In this document: positions 6,303 to 14,743 of the stretch, one piece after another | Position numbering within the stretch: the stretch's first letter is position 1 | Layout of the letters: every line of letters starts with the position of its first letter | Assembly (NCBI GenBank): GCA_964434165.1 | Contig: CAYSUS010000040.1 | Location: 1-64,000, forward strand | Source of the DNA: CAYSUS01 sp964434165 | GTDB lineage: Bacteria; Planctomycetota; Planctomycetia; Pirellulales; Thermoguttaceae | Length of the DNA: 64,000 bases | Direction: 5' to 3' | Made by a program: the position numbers and the translations under genes | Notes under the pieces: generated by a model | What the model was told of the DNA's origin: nothing | Seen by the model: only the letters and a program-made list of their open reading frames with translations | The model's database searches: none

Positions 6303-9188
6303 CTAGCTCCCTTCCTCAAGCCACTCGTACAGGCCGTCGAGCCGTTCGTCGGGGCTGCCCGCGGCAAGCGTCTCGCCGCGGAGCACGCCCACGACGCGCT
6401 GGTAGAATCGCTCCGCCTCGTCGTCCTTCATCCGCCCCCTGGCCTGGTAGAAGCGGACCTCCAGCAGAAGGCGGAGCTTCGTCTGCACGTCGGCGTCGGC
6501 GATCGCGTCGGCGAGGACCTCGACGCGCCGGGTCACCTCCTCGACCGTCGAATCGGGCAGGGGCTTGAGGGTGAACTGCTCGTCCAACACCGCCTGCACC
6601 GCGGCGACGAACGCGGCCCCCGCGTCGTTCGCTTTGCCCTTGGTGCTCCACATCCGATTGGTGCTCAGCTCGACCGACGCCCAGAGCGGCAGCCCGGACA
6701 CGACGTCCACGATGCGGAGACGGATCACGGTGTCGCGCTTCTTGCTGACGGGCATGAGACGCTCGTCCAGCGTGAAGACCGCCAGCAGATCCAGTCCCTG
6801 GGCGCGGGCCCACTTGAGCAGGTCGGCCTGCCGGGCGTTGCCCAGAAGCTGCACGCGGCGCAGACGGGCCTCGCCCTCGTTGGGCCAGGTGCCGAAGGCG
6901 CCCTTATCCATGCGCACCTGAAGGGCCGAGACCAGTCCGGGCCCGACCGCACCCGTGAGTTTCTTGATGCCGGAGACCGAGTCGGCCCGGCCGGCCGCGG
7001 TGGGCGACTCGGTCTGGGCGCCCACGCCCCAGCGCAACCCCAAGCTGGGCCGGCCCCCGGCCGGAAACCACTGCACCAGGCTGGTCAGCGTCGCGTCGTC
7101 CGCGGCGATCGCCTGGAGGTAGAAGTCCTCGACATACTGCCGGCTGGCCGCATTGAAGTCCCGGGGCGTCGGACGTTTGCGCCGTCTGACCGTGGCCGAA
7201 GCGGCCGGCGGCTTCTCCGGCTGCGGCGGCGACTCGACCTCGCGAGGCGGCGCGACTTCCATCGCCGGGCGAGTCGGGAACAGCCTCGCCAGGTCGGTGG
7301 GCGACGCGCGCGAGTCGTCCTTCGGAGTCGGACTACGCGCGGTGACGGTCGGAATCCCCTTGGTGCGGATGGGCGCGGGCCTGGGCGTCGTGTCCATCCG
7401 ATCCGCTACCTCCGCGCTGGCCCCGTCCTGTTGAATCCAGGCGATGCCGGCCGGGATCCCCTCGTCGATCATCGAGTCGTAGTGGTCGCCCGTGCGCACG
7501 GTCCTGAGCGTCACGTCGCGGCCCAGGCGGCGGAGCTCGTCGGCAAACGACCGGCTGTCCACGATCGGCACGTTGCTGTCGTCCTCGGCGTGGAAGAGCA
7601 TCACGCGGCAGCCGGGCGGAATCGCGGCGGCCCGCGGCGTGTACTCATCGATCGCATCCGACGCCCCGGGCAGCTCGCGCTCGATCGCGGCCAGATCGGC
7701 CCCGAACCGCGCGCGGAGCCGGGTGGCCGGGGCGTAGGCAATGCAGCCGTGAAGCCGCGACTCGCCCTCGGCGACGAGCAGGGCCAGCGTGGCCGCCGAG
7801 CTGTGCCCCGCCACGTAGATCCGCCCCGGATCAACCTCCGGCATCCTGGCCAGGGTGTACTCCAAAGCGTTGCGGAAATTCACGCGCCCGGCGTCGGCCG
7901 CCTGGTATTGGCGCAGCGCCTCGCGGGCCTGGTAAACGGACGGTTCCTCGCTCGGGTAGGGGCCGTCGATCTCGTAGGCCACGACGGCCATGCCCGCCTC
8001 GACGTAGGGGAAGTGCTCGGGCTGATCGCCCGCGCCGAGCTCCATGCCGCTGAGGAGGTTGGTTCCCGCCGAAGCGATGAGCACGCAGGGGAGCGACTTC
8101 GGCGCGTGCGATCCCGTCGGCAGGTAGAGGTAAAGCCGGCTCTCGTGCCCGGGTTGCCTCGGCGGGACCGGCAAGCGGACCTCGGCGAACTGCACGCCGG
8201 GGCGGAGCGCCCGCATCGGCGGCCGCTCGGGGAGGTCGGCGATGGGGACGGGGTCTGCCCGCTCCGCGTCTCCGCGCGTTCCGCGCGGGCCGGGCAGGAG
8301 GGGCGCAAACAGCAGGCACAAGAGGGCCGCGCCCATGTAGAGCCAGGCCGAGACACGGAACGCCCCGAACATGCGGCCGAGCGCCCGGACCACTAGCACG
8401 ACCCCCGCGATCAAGCAGCCGAGGACCAGCAATCCCATCAGGATCATGAGAGCCACCGGTAGCTCACCGCTCTCGGAGCGCGCTGCGAGTCGGATGAAAC
8501 GGATGACAATCCCGACGGCCACGTAGATGGCGAACACTGTCCCGCAGCCTCGTCCTTCGTCCGAGAGATCGGCCTTGGTATAGAGCGGCCGTCTGGGGTC
8601 CGAAGCAAACCCGAACAGCGTCACTCCCACGCCGAGGACAAGGAACGTCCAACCGAGAAACGGCGGGCCGACCACGAAGGCGGCGATCGTGGCCCCCAAG
8701 GTGAAGACCCCAACCACAACAGCCAGGACCTTCAATCCCCTCAGGGAGAATGGGTGGCCGCCCTGGCTGGTATCCCACGCCTTCTTCTTCCGCTTCTTCG
8801 GGGCCAGCGTGGTTCCGCCGGCCAGAGGCGACTGGGCGGGAATCCCGGCACCCGGCACCCCGGCCGCAGGGCCGGCGGTCGCGGCCCCCACGAATTCCTC
8901 GTTGAACAGCCCGGCGAGCGGATCTTCCGCCTGCGGCGAGGCGGGACCGGGCGCCGGCTGCCTCGGACGGGGCTTGGGGCGCGCCGCGGCCGCTACCGAC
9001 GGCGGGGTCCCGGTCGGCGGGTCGTCGTCCAAGAGGATCAGCCCGGGCACGGCCTGCTGCGGCTCGGCCAAGGGGTATGGGACCTCAATCCCGGTCCCGC
9101 ACTTGGGGCAATCCACGGCCTTGCCCGCCAGGCGCTCGGGCGCCGCGTACCGCATCCCGCAGCTTCCGCACTTGATTTCGATGCCCAC
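6303..9188 (-). CDS. Zinc-ribbon, multi-TM, alpha/beta-hydrolase fusion protein
   Basis: A 961-residue protein with an unusual order of parts. Residues 7-30 hold a CxxC...CxxC zinc ribbon ('CGSCGMRY', 'CPKCG'). A low-complexity linker leads to about five membrane helices (roughly 145-320). A prolyl-oligopeptidase/dienelactone-type hydrolase follows (about 335-610), with nucleophile elbow GHSSA near 463, acid in 'HAEDDSNVP' near 534 and His in 'TGDHYD' near 570. The last 270 residues form a domain I do not recognise. The GTG at 9186-9188 is chosen because GAGGG stands eight bases upstream and translation gives the ribbon at once. The N-terminal ribbon resembles those planctomycetes place before membrane domains. 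Substrate is unknown. Confidence 0.75.
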   Translation of the reverse strand: MGIEIKCGSCGMRYAAPERLAGKAVDCPKCGTGIEVPYPLAEPQQAVPGLILLDDDPPTGTPPSVAAAARPKPRPRQPAPGPASPQAEDPLAGLFNEEFVGAATAGPAAGVPGAGIPAQSPLAGGTTLAPKKRKKKAWDTSQGGHPFSLRGLKVLAVVVGVFTLGATIAAFVVGPPFLGWTFLVLGVGVTLFGFASDPRRPLYTKADLSDEGRGCGTVFAIYVAVGIVIRFIRLAARSESGELPVALMILMGLLVLGCLIAGVVLVVRALGRMFGAFRVSAWLYMGAALLCLLFAPLLPGPRGTRGDAERADPVPIADLPERPPMRALRPGVQFAEVRLPVPPRQPGHESRLYLYLPTGSHAPKSLPCVLIASAGTNLLSGMELGAGDQPEHFPYVEAGMAVVAYEIDGPYPSEEPSVYQAREALRQYQAADAGRVNFRNALEYTLARMPEVDPGRIYVAGHSSAATLALLVAEGESRLHGCIAYAPATRLRARFGADLAAIERELPGASDAIDEYTPRAAAIPPGCRVMLFHAEDDSNVPIVDSRSFADELRRLGRDVTLRTVRTGDHYDSMIDEGIPAGIAWIQQDGASAEVADRMDTTPRPAPIRTKGIPTVTARSPTPKDDSRASPTDLARLFPTRPAMEVAPPREVESPPQPEKPPAASATVRRRKRPTPRDFNAASRQYVEDFYLQAIAADDATLTSLVQWFPAGGRPSLGLRWGVGAQTESPTAAGRADSVSGIKKLTGAVGPGLVSALQVRMDKGAFGTWPNEGEARLRRVQLLGNARQADLLKWARAQGLDLLAVFTLDERLMPVSKKRDTVIRLRIVDVVSGLPLWASVELSTNRMWSTKGKANDAGAAFVAAVQAVLDEQFTLKPLPDSTVEEVTRRVEVLADAIADADVQTKLRLLLEVRFYQARGRMKDDEAERFYQRVVGVLRGETLAAGSPDERLDGLYEWLEEGS

Positions 9189-9354
9189 CGCGATTGCCCT
9201 CGCTCCTCTCCCAATACCACACGCAGTCACCCCAGCTTACCAGTCGGCAGGGCATCCGTGGAATGCCCCAGGAGGTTAGACGTTCGAGGGTCCAGATCGT
9301 TGCGCGAGAATTCGGTTAGGGGGTGCTCCGACCGGGGGAAGACGGCCGGTTGGC

Positions 9355-9418
9355 GCAAAAAGAACGGGTCTCCCCCCGCGGCGATTGAGCCAACCGCCAC
9401 GCGTGGAGACCCCGTTTG
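9355..9418 (-). terminator. Intrinsic terminator after small membrane protein
   Basis: On the minus strand ACGGGGTCTCC pairs with GGAGACCCGT across a GC-rich loop, followed by TTCTTTTTG. It lies just downstream of the stop at 9453. The rest of 9189-9452 holds nothing else recognisable. Confidence 0.75.
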
Positions 9419-9452
9419 TAGCCGACGTCGAACGTATGGAGAGGTCCGGACC

Positions 9453-9749
9453 TTAGCCCGCGGCCGCGCCCGCGAGGACCCCCAAGGCAAGCATGCCGAG
9501 GACGGCCACAAGCCCGACGATCAGCAGGATCGTGGCGATCATGCCGAGGATCCGGCCGGCCACGGCCAGCCCCTCGGGCTCGACGCCCATGGCCTGGCAC
9601 CGCTTCATGTAGTCGTTGCCCTGAATCCAGGCGAAGATCCCCAGAATCGCGCAGACTAGCAGTCCAAGGAGCCCCAGCACGAAGATCATGGTGCCCCCCT
9701 CGGGATGCTGCTGCGTGGGGCCGGTCGGTCCGGAAGGTCCGTAGCTCAT
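9453..9749 (-). CDS. Small membrane protein, DUF4190-like
   Basis: A 98-residue protein with a Pro/Gly/Gln-rich N-terminus (about 20 residues) and two long hydrophobic helices ('MIFVLGLLGLLVCAILGIF' and 'MIATILLIVGLVAVLGMLA') joined by a polar loop with 'GRILG'. This architecture resembles DUF4190-type proteins of unknown function. The start ATG (9747-9749) has GAGAG upstream. It is followed by a strong terminator and is transcribed alone. Confidence 0.7.
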   Translation of the reverse strand: MSYGPSGPTGPTQQHPEGGTMIFVLGLLGLLVCAILGIFAWIQGNDYMKRCQAMGVEPEGLAVAGRILGMIATILLIVGLVAVLGMLALGVLAGAAAG

Positions 9750-9975
9750 GATGGCACTCTCGTGAGAAGGTGGTGACGGAGAAAGGTCGATCCGCAGGCG
9801 CCGTCGTCGGCGGGCCCCGCTTGAACCACTCGATCAGGTGCCAGACCTTGGCGAGGCCCGATCGGGCGCCCCTGCCGTCGAGCAGCAACCGTTGCCCCGA
9901 CTTGAGGATGAGGGTATCGGGCAACCGGCGGCATGTCAATCAGGGGGGCGTCCATTCGGCGCATTCGCGCCCGCT
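9750..9975. other. Gap with possible gene relic
   Basis: No intact gene is seen. On the minus strand one frame (9939 down to about 9750) reads protein-like text such as 'ILKSGQRLLLDGRG' and 'VWHLIEWFKRG', without a credible start or domain. It could be a decayed gene end. Confidence 0.25.
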
Positions 9976-11244
9976 TCACCGGGGGCCGTGCATCTCGGCC
10001 CCCAGCACGGCGGCCGTATAGGCCCGGTACGCCGCTCGGATCGCATCCGGCTCCCCCGCGTCCTTGTGGACCCATAGTCGATAGCTCAGGCGGATCACCT
10101 CGCCGGGCCGGAACGTCTTGGCCTGGACTCCCGGCCAGCCCACGCACAGCGGGCCATAGTGGCGGGTCAGCCACGTCGGTGGATAGTCCGGGTGCTTTGG
10201 GCTGACCATCACGGTCGCCCCGCTGCGATGCTCGGCGCCCTTCATGCGCGAAGTGAAATCGGCCCAGGCAAGCGGCGTGTCAGGCAGGTCGGCCTTGGTC
10301 TTGCCGTCGGGCACGGTGATCGTCGTCTCCTGACGCGACGCGGGGGCGAAGCGGACCGTCAGGCCTCCATAGCTCTTGCCGCCCGCGCCCCATAGCGTCA
10401 CGGGGCTGTCGGTGGGGATGAAGAACAGGTCGAGATCCACGACCCGCTCCTGCCCCTGCTGGGCGCGGTAAGCGCGGAGCCACACCCGCTCGATCATCAC
10501 CTTCTTCTCGCCCACCAGCCAGCCGTTCTCCACGCCCAGGACCGCGCACACGGGCCCGGTCTGGCGGGCGAGCCACTTGACGAACTCCTGGCGGATCGAG
10601 CTGCCCGACCATAGGCTATGCTCGCGCCCGTCGACCTTCACGTGCGGCCAGGTCCAGAATATGCCGTGGTGATGGTAATGGTCCCGAGGGAAATCGTCGG
10701 TGAGCACCTCTCCGCGCAGTCCGTGGAGCGGGTGGACGTAGCAGGCACGGCTGCGGCGATGGTCCTTCTTGGGTACGTTCTCGTCGGTGATGACCCCGTG
10801 GTTATAAACGAGCACCGGCGAGTCGCCCTCCCAGAGGCCCAGCGACTGTTCGCTGACATCGTCGAAGCGGAAAGGCTGCTCCTGCTCGGGCTTGACGCCT
10901 TCGAGGTGGAACCGCCTTTGACCCTGTGTCGATTCGTCGCCTGGCACGATCGCCGCCAAACGTCGCGCGTCGTCCGAAGGAAGGCCGTCCTTGCCCGACG
11001 CGGGGATCACTTGCGCGGCGGCCGTGAGATCCCGATCCGGCAGGGCCACCAGTTGATAGCGCGATCCCGTGCGGGCGAGGCTCCCTTGGGGCAGCTCCGT
11101 GGCCAGCACCAACGGCTCGGAGCTGGCGGGCACCGAGAGCACGGGGCCGGGGGCAACCGGCGTTCCCGTCGGCTCGGCGGCGTCGACTGCGAGACCGGTA
11201 AGGGAGACGAGCGAAAGGAAGAGAGGGAGGGGGCGGATCGGCAT
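9976..11244 (-). CDS. DUF6807 (PmoA-like) secreted protein
   Basis: A 422-residue protein with a signal peptide ('PLPLFLSLVSLTGLAVDA'). Its central motif 'DHYHHHGIFWTWPHV' and the later 'WADFTSRMKG' and 'HYGPLCVGWPG' match the DUF6807 family, often labelled PmoA; the family has nothing to do with methane monooxygenase and is common in planctomycete carbohydrate clusters. The His-rich motif may bind a metal or sugar. It is divergent from the Tat-exported sialidase-like gene at 11436, and a TATAAT/TATACT pair stands between them. The ATG at 11242-11244 is chosen for the signal peptide; upstream Met codons would hide it. Confidence 0.85.
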   Translation of the reverse strand: MPIRPLPLFLSLVSLTGLAVDAAEPTGTPVAPGPVLSVPASSEPLVLATELPQGSLARTGSRYQLVALPDRDLTAAAQVIPASGKDGLPSDDARRLAAIVPGDESTQGQRRFHLEGVKPEQEQPFRFDDVSEQSLGLWEGDSPVLVYNHGVITDENVPKKDHRRSRACYVHPLHGLRGEVLTDDFPRDHYHHHGIFWTWPHVKVDGREHSLWSGSSIRQEFVKWLARQTGPVCAVLGVENGWLVGEKKVMIERVWLRAYRAQQGQERVVDLDLFFIPTDSPVTLWGAGGKSYGGLTVRFAPASRQETTITVPDGKTKADLPDTPLAWADFTSRMKGAEHRSGATVMVSPKHPDYPPTWLTRHYGPLCVGWPGVQAKTFRPGEVIRLSYRLWVHKDAGEPDAIRAAYRAYTAAVLGAEMHGPR

Positions 11245-11292
11245 GGCGTGGCTCCGGGCAGGAGAGGGGAGAAGGCAACGCGTCGTCCGTCC

Positions 11293-11300
11293 AGTATAAT
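11293..11300. promoter_or_regulatory. Candidate shared -10 region
   Basis: AGTATAAT reads as TATAAT on the plus strand (11295-11300) and as TATACT on the minus strand (11293-11298), so it could serve either divergent gene. On the minus strand the expected transcript start is about 40 bases before the DUF6807 ATG. No good -35 box is visible either way. Confidence 0.35.
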
Positions 11301-11435
11301 CGGCCCGCGCCCGGCTGGCATCCGCACGGTGCGCTCCCCGCACGGCCGGCCACACGAGCCACACGGTTGCAGGCGCCGGCTGACAGGGATAGACTCGCGC
11401 TCCAGCAACCCCGCCTCAACACGAAAGGCATCCCC

Positions 11436-12725
11436 ATGTCCGTGCCGCAGCCACACCTGACTCGCCGCCGGTTCCTCGGTGCCGCGGCGGCCACCGCCGG
11501 AGCCATGTCCATGTCAAGCACGATCGGACGGGGCGCTGAGTCGCCCGACCGGGCGGACCATCCTGCGACCGAACACTTCTGGTATCGCCCGCAACCGGCC
11601 GACGTGTTCGTGGATTCCCAGCGCGACAACAAGGCCTTCGCTTACACCGCCGACAAGGTCCTGCTCTCGGAGGACAACGCCCACACGTGGCCGCACAGCC
11701 ACGCATTTCCCGGCGCCCGGGGCATCACGTTCAGTTGCATCCTGGGCGGCGGCAACGTCTTGTTCGCCACGAGCGAGAAGCTGTACCGCAGTACGGACAA
11801 CCTGAAGACGATCGAGCAAGTCACGGTCAAGGATACGCGGGGAAAGGACTACCTTCCGCACAAGCCTCAGAGCCCCGACCTGCCCGGATGGTACTTCCAC
11901 ACGCTCACGGGAATCAACACCTGGGAGATCGACGGCCGGGAGATTCTCGTGTGGGGGAACTACTGCAACGTCATCGGCGGCGCCGCGCCGGTGAACATCT
12001 ACTATTCGACCGACCAGGGAAGGACGGTCAAGATCGCGTATACTTTTGGGCAGAACCCGTACTACCGCGACAACGGCCGCGGAGGTGGTGGAAGCACCGG
12101 CACGCTGCTCGGCGATCCGGACAACCGGGTCATCTGCCGCCACGTCCATTCCGTGGCCTATAACCCGGACGAGAGCGCGTTCTACGCCTGCACCGGAGAC
12201 CGCACCCGGCCCGAGGGACCCGAGTGCCACTGGCTCCGCGGTACGTACGACGCCAAGAAGGACCGCTGGGACTGGAAGGTCCTGGTGTCGGACGAGTCGA
12301 ACACGCGCTACAAGTCGGGCGGGATCAACTTCGCCGACGGGAAGGTGTACTGGGCGGCCGACGCCAACGGCCCCCAGCCGCACGACCGCGGGATCTTCTG
12401 TTGCGATCCGGCCGATCTTGCCACGCCCGAGAAGCACACGCGCCTGTTCAACCCCGGCGTGGAGTCGGCGATCATGATCGTCCAGGACGGGGTGATCCTG
12501 GCGTCGCACTGCGCCCCCGCCTCGCCGATGAGCACGGGATTCATCGTGTCGCTCGACATGGGCAAGACCTGGGCCCAGCACGATCTGAAGGAGTTCGGCA
12601 AGCGGTCGCCCTGCCGCTTCCACAGGAAGAACGGCGAAGGTTGGTTCCGGGTGGACTTGAGGAAGAGCTGGGTCACGCCCTCAGAGATGCTGTTCATCAA
12701 GCCCAAAAAGGCGGCAGGCGCGTGA
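11436..12725 (+). CDS. Tat-exported sialidase/BNR-repeat-like protein
   Basis: A 429-residue protein with a twin-arginine signal ('LTRRRFLGAAAATAGAMS'). Repeated 'S-x-D-x-G-x-T-W'-type blades are visible ('YYSTDQGRTVKIAYTFG', 'SLDMGKTWAQHDL', 'YRSTDNLKTIEQV'), as in BNR/sialidase-like beta-propellers. The classical sialidase catalytic residues cannot be assigned by eye, so it may be a non-enzymatic propeller or another glycosidase. AAAGG stands seven bases before ATG. It heads a plus-strand run with the beta-helix gene and a Gfo/Idh/MocA gene, which fits extracellular polysaccharide use. Confidence 0.75.
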   Translation: MSVPQPHLTRRRFLGAAAATAGAMSMSSTIGRGAESPDRADHPATEHFWYRPQPADVFVDSQRDNKAFAYTADKVLLSEDNAHTWPHSHAFPGARGITFSCILGGGNVLFATSEKLYRSTDNLKTIEQVTVKDTRGKDYLPHKPQSPDLPGWYFHTLTGINTWEIDGREILVWGNYCNVIGGAAPVNIYYSTDQGRTVKIAYTFGQNPYYRDNGRGGGGSTGTLLGDPDNRVICRHVHSVAYNPDESAFYACTGDRTRPEGPECHWLRGTYDAKKDRWDWKVLVSDESNTRYKSGGINFADGKVYWAADANGPQPHDRGIFCCDPADLATPEKHTRLFNPGVESAIMIVQDGVILASHCAPASPMSTGFIVSLDMGKTWAQHDLKEFGKRSPCRFHRKNGEGWFRVDLRKSWVTPSEMLFIKPKKAAGA

Positions 12726-12834
12726 CTGGCCCCCTGCCCGCTCGTCGGGCAGGTGAACGAGACTGGGAAGCCAGAACGAACACATCGAAGAACCAGACCC
12801 CTGCCGGCTTGTCCGGCAGGTGAATCAGTCTGGG
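12726..12834 (+). repeat. Two tandem covarying hairpins
   Basis: Two related units 67 bp apart each fold into an 8-bp stem with a 5-base loop: CCTGCCCG-CTCGT-CGGGCAGG (12733-12753) and CCTGCCGG-CTTGT-CCGGCAGG (12800-12820). Stem pairs change together. Both are followed by GTGAAYVAGWCTGG. They start right after the stop codon of the sialidase-like gene. Confidence 0.75.
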
Positions 12835-12893
12835 GATGCGAAGATGCTCGCCCAACACGTGCCTCTCGCGCATTAACTCCAAAGGACCGCCCC

Positions 12894-14572
12894 ATGACAC
12901 GCCTCCATTGCCGTGCGCTGAACGCCGCATTCTTCGCCTTGATCTACGTCCAGGCAGCGCTCTTCGCCGCAGCAGAAGCAGGAGCCGAGGGTGAAGGCCC
13001 GTTTGCCATCCCCACGTTTCATTGCCTGGGGCTCTACTGGTCGCCAGAGGGCGGGGCCGCGGGCAAAGAAGTCGCGGTCCGCTATCGGCCCCAGGGCGCG
13101 ACCCACTGGAGCGAGGGGTTGCCCATGCGCTACAACCCCATCCCCGGCACGGACAACGACCTGACCGACNNNNNNNNNNCCGGGGCAGCATCGTGCATCT
13201 GGCGCCGGGCACCACGTACGAGATCGAGCTCACGCTCGCCGGGACGGCGACCACCGCCCGGCTGACCGCGACGACCTGGAAGGAGGAGTTCCCGGTCGGC
13301 CAGGCAGTTCGAATCACGGATCGCGAGACGCCGCTGGCGATCACCGAGTCGGGCACGCCCGGCGCGTGGCGTGTCTATGACGGACGGGGCGCTACCATCG
13401 ACGTGGGCCACAAGCACGACACGTGCATCACGATCGACGCCTCCCACGTGATCGTCCGGGGCTTCACGCTCAAAGGCGCCGGCACGGCCAATGCCAGGCG
13501 GAAGTCGATCATCGGCGCCATTCGCATCGACGGGGGCCACGATATCGTCATCGAGGACTGCGACGTTTCGGATTGGGGACAGCTCAATCGGGAGCGCGGC
13601 TTCGGATACAACATGGACTCGGCCATCCTGTCGCGAAGTGCCGACCTGAAGCGCCTGGTCGTCCAGCGGTGCAAGCTGCACCACCCGACCTTCGACGGCA
13701 GCACCTGGTACGAGCCCGAGTACCCCACGCACACCCGGGGGCCCCAGTGCATCTCGCTGTTCAACACGGCGGGCAACCACGTGATCCGGTACAACGAGTG
13801 CTACTCTGACTTGGAGCACATGTACAACGACGTCATCGGGGGCGGCAGCAACGGCAGCTTCCGCGGCTCGCCCGGGCCCGACTCGGACATCTACGGCAAT
13901 CTCGTCAGCCACTGCTGGGACGACGGCCTGGAAGTGGAGGGCGGCAATCGCAACACGCGCGTGTGGGGCAACTTCATCACGCAGTCGATGATGATGATCG
14001 GCAACGCGGCCACGTCGATCGGACCTCTCTACGTTTGGCGCAACGTGAGCGGCCGCAGCCAGTGGAAGCCGGACTACCACGGCGGATACTTCCTCAAGAT
14101 GGGCTTCGCCGGGGGCGAGAAGTGGATGACCGGCCACCAGTACATCTTCCACAACACGATGTTCCGGGCGGACGAGTGGCTGCCGAAGGGAGGCCTCGGC
14201 GGCAATCGCATCGTCAAACACACGGTCTCGCGAAACAACATCCTTCACGTGCGATCGCCCGAGGACCGCAGCATCAGCGAGGCCAGACAGAACGTCGACA
14301 ACGACTTCGACTACGACCTGTATAGCGGGAGGGTCCCGGAAGGCCACGAGGCCCACGGCGTGCGCGGCGAGCCGATCTACGCCGCTGGCGCAGGCTACGA
14401 TCCGGAGACTAGGACCGGCCGGTTCCAACTCGCCCCGGAAAGCCCGGGCGCGGGCGCCGCGGAGCCGATCCCCAACTTCGGCGACGGCTTCAGGGGCGAG
14501 GCCCCCGACGTCGGCGCACATCAACGCGGGGCCCCGCCCATGCGATTCGGCGTGGGGTCGCAAGACCAGTAG
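12894..14572 (+). CDS. Secreted right-handed beta-helix protein, split by assembly gap
   Basis: The ATG at 12894 (AAAGGA upstream) begins a signal peptide ('LNAAFFALIYVQAALFAAA'). Translation runs to 'GTDNDLTD', enters ten Ns, and resumes in another register with 'RGSIVHLAPGTTYEIELTL'. The two halves clearly belong together, so the frame change reflects the unknown gap size. The C-terminal part is a parallel beta-helix with polysaccharide-lyase-like coils ('HVIVRGFTLKGAG', 'HDIVIEDCDVSDW', 'NHVIRYNECYSD', 'SDIYGNLVSHCWDD'). Fold family fits polygalacturonase, lyase or related carbohydrate enzymes; no catalytic set is assigned. It sits between sialidase-like and Gfo/Idh/MocA genes. Confidence 0.8.
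13170..13179. other. Assembly gap of ten Ns
   Basis: Ten consecutive Ns interrupt the beta-helix gene. The run length is probably a placeholder, since the frames on either side do not match across exactly ten bases. Confidence 0.98.
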
Positions 14573-14743
14573 AGCGCTGCAAGAGCCGCCGCGCGGCGAG
14601 CCGGTCACTCCAAATCGGCCCCGCACCATGCTACACTGGTCGGATCGTGCGGCTTCCGGAACCCGGCGCACTCGGGCCGGGCGGCCCACGGCGCAGACCC
14701 CGCAGACGCGCCCTGCCAAGCAACCCTACCAAGGAGATTGACC

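Noticed and set aside
5892..8396. 834-codon plus-strand open frame
   Set aside because: Shadow of the 961-residue hydrolase fusion; no start signal, no domain and His/Arg/Gly-rich composition.
9976..11244. Methane monooxygenase subunit (PmoA name)
   Set aside because: DUF6807 proteins are only called PmoA by annotation drift; no membrane helices or copper motif of pMMO are present.
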